A stretch of 64,000 nucleotides of DNA from NCBI RefSeq assembly GCF_042788235.1, contig NZ_JBHZOL010000087.1, positions 1-64,000 of the forward strand, written 5' to 3'. Of this stretch, positions 60,829 through 64,000 are shown one piece after another. This stretch comes from Sphaerothrix epifaneia. GTDB taxonomy: Bacteria > Cyanobacteriota > Cyanobacteriia > Phormidesmidales > Phormidesmidaceae. A model generated the notes under the pieces. The model worked only from the letters and a program-made list of their open reading frames with translations. It was not told the origin of the DNA and did not search any database. Position 1 is the first letter of the stretch, and each line of letters opens with the position of its first letter. The position numbers and the translations under genes are program-made.

Positions 60829-61392
60829 ATGAAAAACAACCCAAAGTCAGCACGCTTTTTTGTTGCCTTGCTGCCTACCCAGGAAATCTGCGATTATGCC
60901 AATGAGGTTAAACAGTACTTCAGCGATCGCTATGATAGTCGGGCAGCTCAAAAATCACCGCCCCATGTGACGTTACAGCCTCCCTTTGACTGGCAGCTGT
61001 CAGAAATCAGCCACTTGCAGAGCGTTTTGACCCAGTTTGCTCGTCAGCAATCCTCATTTAATGTTGAGCTAACTGGTTTTGGGGCTTTTCCACCCCGTGT
61101 TATCTACATCAATGTGCAGCGAACCCCTGCTCTTATGGCTTTGCAAGCTAACCTGTCAGACTACTTAGAGCAGCGGCTAGCGCTCGTCAATGAGCGGCTC
61201 AAAAGCCGTCCTTTCAATCCCCATCTAACCATTGCTTTTCGGGATTTGAAGCCTACAGCTTTTCAGCAGGCGTGGTCAGAATTTGAACACAAATCTGTGA
61301 GTTTTGCGTTTGAGGCTCAACAGGTGACGCTGCTAATTCATGACAACCAAGGCTGGAAAGTCCATAGCCAATTTCAGCTTAGCCAAACATAA
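60829..61392 (+). CDS. thpR: 2'-5' RNA ligase family protein
   Basis: This is a 2H phosphoesterase-superfamily protein of 187 residues. The paired HxT motifs are HVTLQPPF near residue 46 and HLTIAFRDL near residue 140, which form the symmetrical active site. ThpR-type enzymes open 2',3'-cyclic phosphates or join 2'-5' linkages in RNA. An earlier segment, RFFVALLP, is typical of the N-terminal strand. It is divergent from the yciI-smpB pair. Confidence 0.9.
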   Translation: MKNNPKSARFFVALLPTQEICDYANEVKQYFSDRYDSRAAQKSPPHVTLQPPFDWQLSEISHLQSVLTQFARQQSSFNVELTGFGAFPPRVIYINVQRTPALMALQANLSDYLEQRLALVNERLKSRPFNPHLTIAFRDLKPTAFQQAWSEFEHKSVSFAFEAQQVTLLIHDNQGWKVHSQFQLSQT

Positions 61393-61397
61393 AACAA

Positions 61398-61426
61398 CGG
61401 TAGAGAAGGCATAACCCTCTCTACCG
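61398..61426. terminator. Hairpin between convergent genes
   Basis: CGGTAGAGA (61398-61406) pairs with TCTCTACCG (61418-61426), 9 bases, just after the thpR stop. It lacks a T-run on the plus strand. It may terminate thpR and the facing DUF4278 gene. Confidence 0.6.
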
Positions 61427-61470
61427 CCCAACACTCTAGCCAATTAGCTTGTTAGAGATGGTGGCTCAGC

Positions 61471-61911
61471 TTAGCTCATGGTTGCATGGCTACGCTCATA
61501 AGTCGCCCAAAAACTGGGGTGGACTTTGCCTTGAATGTGGTTCCAGTAGCGAGAAGCCGTCTCAGGTAGACCAACTTCTGCCGCTAAACGACCTAACATT
61601 GCCTGTTGCCGACGCTTAACAACGCCATGACGATTCATCATTGCTAACCGAGCTTTGTCTGCGATCGCAGGAGTAGCCACTGCTACAGGCTGAGTTGCTG
61701 CCGCTGCGGCTGCAGGTTGCTCAGACGCTTTACCAGTTTGATAAGCTACGCCCCGGTAGATCAAGTCCAAAGTAGGTTGATGAACTGCGTTCTTGGCTGG
61801 GTTGCGGAACCGAATATCAACCCCCCGATATTTGCCTGACTCAGGCGTATCTTGAGCCTTAACAACAGGTGGATTGTAGTCGTAAGTTGCGCCGCGATAA
61901 GTTAATTTCAT
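61471..61911 (-). CDS. DUF4278 domain protein
   Basis: The 146-residue protein has the family's tandem YRG motifs: KLTYRGATYDYNPP at the start, KYRGVDIRFRNP and DLIYRGVAYQTGK. After an Ala-rich linker the C-terminal part forms helices (RLAMMNRHGVVKRRQQAMLGRLA). DUF4278 is common in cyanobacteria and its function is unknown. GGAGG stands seven bases before the ATG at 61911. The 298-base spacer upstream contains TTGACA at 61951-61946 (minus) but no convincing -10. Confidence 0.9.
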   Translation of the reverse strand: MKLTYRGATYDYNPPVVKAQDTPESGKYRGVDIRFRNPAKNAVHQPTLDLIYRGVAYQTGKASEQPAAAAAATQPVAVATPAIADKARLAMMNRHGVVKRRQQAMLGRLAAEVGLPETASRYWNHIQGKVHPSFWATYERSHATMS

Positions 61912-62209
61912 GGTGTCGCCTCCATATCAGCGTATGTTCTCACTGTGTCAATGAGAGGCGCGTTCCTTCAGGGCTTTTCCCTTACTTCCGTCTCTCGATC
62001 GCTGGTTTAAAGCCCTTAGCGAACAAGAGATGAACGATTTCTCTTTTCTTTCTGTATCATATGTTACGGTTTTGGGTTTTGTCAAGCTAAATTTGTTCGG
62101 TTTTCCTACCTTGAACCCATTGATTAGCCTCCAATGCCAAAAAGTGGATGGAGGCCAGATCAACCAGCAGATTCAATCAGTTGCTTCTGTAGAAAGCCGT
62201 CGAAAAGAA
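61912..62209. other. Spacer upstream of DUF4278 gene
   Basis: No gene is supported. A 61-codon plus-strand frame at 62030-62215 has no ribosome-binding site. A possible -35 TTGACA for the DUF4278 gene is the only signal noted. Confidence 0.4.
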
Positions 62210-63400
62210 CTATGAATTAACCGTTGCCGTTTGACCAACGTGGGTAGGATAGCGTAGGACAGCCGCTAGTGCCCCATCAACAGGCATTTTGTCGGCGTCA
62301 ATTAGGTAAACTTCTCCGCCTTGCAAAAAGGTGCAGACAGCGGCTAAATCCAACAGATCGGTGGCTTCAGGGATTTGATCGTCTACTAAAGTAACCGTAT
62401 TGGTATTAGCTTCAAAAGCCCCCCATTGTTGATGTCCAATTTGCACGAAGAGGGCACCGACCTGACCATAATAAGCGGCGGGAATCACTTCTTGAAGCTG
62501 GGTGACAGCTTGCCCAGTTCCAGCAAGTTCGCCAAAGGCAGCCAGTGCTTTTGCTTCAGCTTGGTGGAAATGGGGCTGGACTATCTGCCATGCCTGATGA
62601 TGGAGAGCTTGCGCGGCAATAGAGTCAGGGTTGCCTTCAAGGCCAGTCTCTAAAATGTGGGGATAGTCGCTAATCTCCCGATACATAGACTGTATGCGTT
62701 CAACGCCAGCCAAAACTACGGGTGCTTGAGCTTCATAGAAAAAATCTTGTAGGCCATTGTTTACCTGCTGCAAATAGCGGCGAACATTTTTCTTGTCATC
62801 TGTTGTACCCACACCCTGGCCGTGATAAACAGGGGCGCTGCCGCTAGCACGGGTGCTATGAAACTGCAGTTGCTTTTCAGGATCGTCGTATTGTAGGGCT
62901 TCTGCCAAGCTGTCAGGGACTTCGTTTAACATGACCTCAGCCATTTCATGCTGAGTCGCTTGAAATAGCCGCAACTGGTTTTCACTGAGCGACAGAATAA
63001 AAAAGGTACCGTCATTCACAAATAAGGGCATGAGCGGTTTGAGATAGAAGCGATCGCCAATGACGGTTTGCTCCTCAAACGCAATCGGCAAACGATAATA
63101 GCGGAAAAAATTAGGAGCCACAAACAGCGCTAGTCCCTGGCTTTGGTTTTGCCAAAAACGGCTGGTTTCATTCATTTCAAAAGCATAAGACTGCACTGGT
63201 TCAAGCAGGGCTTGAACATCAGCATCTCGCATGCCCAACTGCTCAAGCTTTTCTGCCGCTTGCCGGAGTTGGTTTTTGAGCCTGATAGGATCTTGACGAA
63301 TTTCCTGACTAGCTACGTGGGTAGGTATGTAAATAGACACTGAGGGTGACTCAGCCCTTTCGAGCATCGATTTCAGGTCAAATTTGGTAAGTAAACTCAT
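62210..63400 (-). CDS. baeRF (eRF1-like) family protein
   Basis: The 396-residue protein fits the bacterial homologues of archaeo-eukaryotic release factor domains. SVSIYIPTHVASQEIRQDPIRLKNQLR (a continuous N-terminal region) is followed by SLSENQLRLFQA, the central beta-domain, then a C-terminal domain with VVLAGVERI and FVQIGHQQWGAF. In the family the nucleotide- or ribosome-interacting NIKS/GGQ motifs of eRF1 are not kept, and the role is unknown; stress or ribosome hibernation functions have been suggested. Gene neighbours give no clue. Confidence 0.8.
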   Translation of the reverse strand: MSLLTKFDLKSMLERAESPSVSIYIPTHVASQEIRQDPIRLKNQLRQAAEKLEQLGMRDADVQALLEPVQSYAFEMNETSRFWQNQSQGLALFVAPNFFRYYRLPIAFEEQTVIGDRFYLKPLMPLFVNDGTFFILSLSENQLRLFQATQHEMAEVMLNEVPDSLAEALQYDDPEKQLQFHSTRASGSAPVYHGQGVGTTDDKKNVRRYLQQVNNGLQDFFYEAQAPVVLAGVERIQSMYREISDYPHILETGLEGNPDSIAAQALHHQAWQIVQPHFHQAEAKALAAFGELAGTGQAVTQLQEVIPAAYYGQVGALFVQIGHQQWGAFEANTNTVTLVDDQIPEATDLLDLAAVCTFLQGGEVYLIDADKMPVDGALAAVLRYPTHVGQTATVNS

Positions 63401-63466
63401 AACGTTTAGCGTTTTGACAACAAAGCTATTTCCGGGCGAACCAACAGAGCGATCGCCAGAGAAGGC

Positions 63467-64000
63467 TCAGCCCTTGAGCTGAGATTTGAAATGATCAGCA
63501 ACCCGCAATGCGTTCGCCACAAGGGTTAGGGTCGGGTTCATCGCTCCCATTGACGGGAAAAAACTGGCATCGACCACATAAAGATTATCGAGATCGTGAG
63601 CGCGGCAATTCAGATCCAAAACACTGTTAGAAGGGTCTTCGCCTAAGACACAAGTGCCAATCTGGTGCCAGACGACTGCTGACTTCATGGTTTTTCGCCA
63701 GAACAGAAAAAAGCCAAGGTCGCGAAGGTGGTCTTCAAGCAGGTGAATTAGATCAGCATGAGGCTGAGTATTGTTGGGCTGGTGATGAACCGTGATTTTT
63801 CCTTGGCGATCGACGGTTACCTGATTTTCAAGCCGTGGCAAATCTTCAGTAGTGACCCACCAGTCTACAGAATGAGCGGACAAATACCGTAGCGTAGCTT
63901 CGGGCATTTCCACCGGAGCCATGTGCTGTAGTCTTTGCCACTTAGCCTTACCCGTCAACTGAATTTGGCCCAGTGGATAGTCTTGCGTTGGGCCTTTGAA
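63467..64000 (-). CDS. GMC oxidoreductase, C-terminal part (cut by window edge)
   Basis: The reading frame stays open to the right edge, so this is the C-terminal ~177 residues of a larger flavoprotein. The GMC C-terminal domain is clear: VWHQIGTCVLGEDPSNSV contains the active-site HQxGT histidine, and DNLYVVDASFFPSMGAMNPTLTLVANALR supplies the second catalytic region and the FAD-contacting NPT. Family members oxidise alcohols such as glucose or choline. The FAD-binding N-terminus lies beyond position 64000. Confidence 0.9.
   Translation of the reverse strand, partial: FKGPTQDYPLGQIQLTGKAKWQRLQHMAPVEMPEATLRYLSAHSVDWWVTTEDLPRLENQVTVDRQGKITVHHQPNNTQPHADLIHLLEDHLRDLGFFLFWRKTMKSAVVWHQIGTCVLGEDPSNSVLDLNCRAHDLDNLYVVDASFFPSMGAMNPTLTLVANALRVADHFKSQLKG

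Noticed and set aside
62030..62215. 61-codon plus-strand frame between DUF4278 and baeRF genes
   Set aside because: It runs into the baeRF gene's stop and has no start signal; composition is compatible with a random open frame.

Overview
The window is chromosomal DNA from an oxygenic cyanobacterium. It carries photosystem genes (ycf4, psbZ, psaC), the phycobilisome-degradation adaptor nblA, the circadian clock operon kaiABC and a lipid desaturase with three histidine boxes. It also has the acpP-fabF-transketolase cluster and very frequent GCGATCGC (HIP1) octamers in both genes and spacers. Nothing fixes the genus; the gene content and full-length KaiA would suit a Leptolyngbya-like lineage, but that is inference. 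I see no transposase, prophage, CRISPR array or island-like block, so this is mostly core genome.

Layout. 1-8.6 kb: ycf4, a lipoprotein cyclophilin and a second ketoacyl-ACP synthase, a PLP lyase, desC, a ProA-like protein without its catalytic cysteine, tRNA-Gly and psbZ-ribH. 8.7-19 kb: a DHH-CBS-nucleotidyltransferase fusion, an ABC1 kinase with a PP2C phosphatase, nblA, a tandem universal stress protein and a Ser/Thr kinase. 19-30.5 kb: anmK-ktrA, CBS-less IMP dehydrogenase guaB3 followed by the small RNA Yfr1, a peroxiredoxin/Nudix/hydrolase operon, bioB and cobO. 30.5-36.6 kb: tRNA-Arg, kaiCBA, and divergently a large histidine kinase with CBS-like N-terminus and two degenerate receivers. 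36.6-46.4 kb: cbiT with a Lys/Orn/Arg decarboxylase-fold enzyme, a caspase-fold pseudoenzyme, transketolase-fabF-acpP, psaC and a Tat-type phosphoesterase. 46.5-57 kb: aconitase, trxA, a LOG-family protein, pepP, a degenerate exported beta-lactamase-fold protein, trpG/pabA, dgkA, ybeY and prfB, which uses a +1 programmed frameshift. 57-64 kb: sigF, an ATP-grasp ligase, yciI-smpB, a 2'-5' RNA ligase-like protein, a DUF4278 protein, a baeRF-type protein and the C-terminal end of a GMC oxidoreductase cut by the right edge.

Themes. Light harvesting and electron transfer (ycf4, psbZ, psaC, nblA), timekeeping (kaiABC plus the adjacent kinase) and fatty-acid synthesis (acpP, fabF, the second KAS, desC) account for much of the content. 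Several proteins keep an enzyme fold but lose catalytic residues: the ProA-like, caspase-like and beta-lactamase-like proteins and the receiver domains. Spacers carry a dispersed family of roughly 65-100 bp imperfect hairpins (five candidate members) and one MITE-like element.
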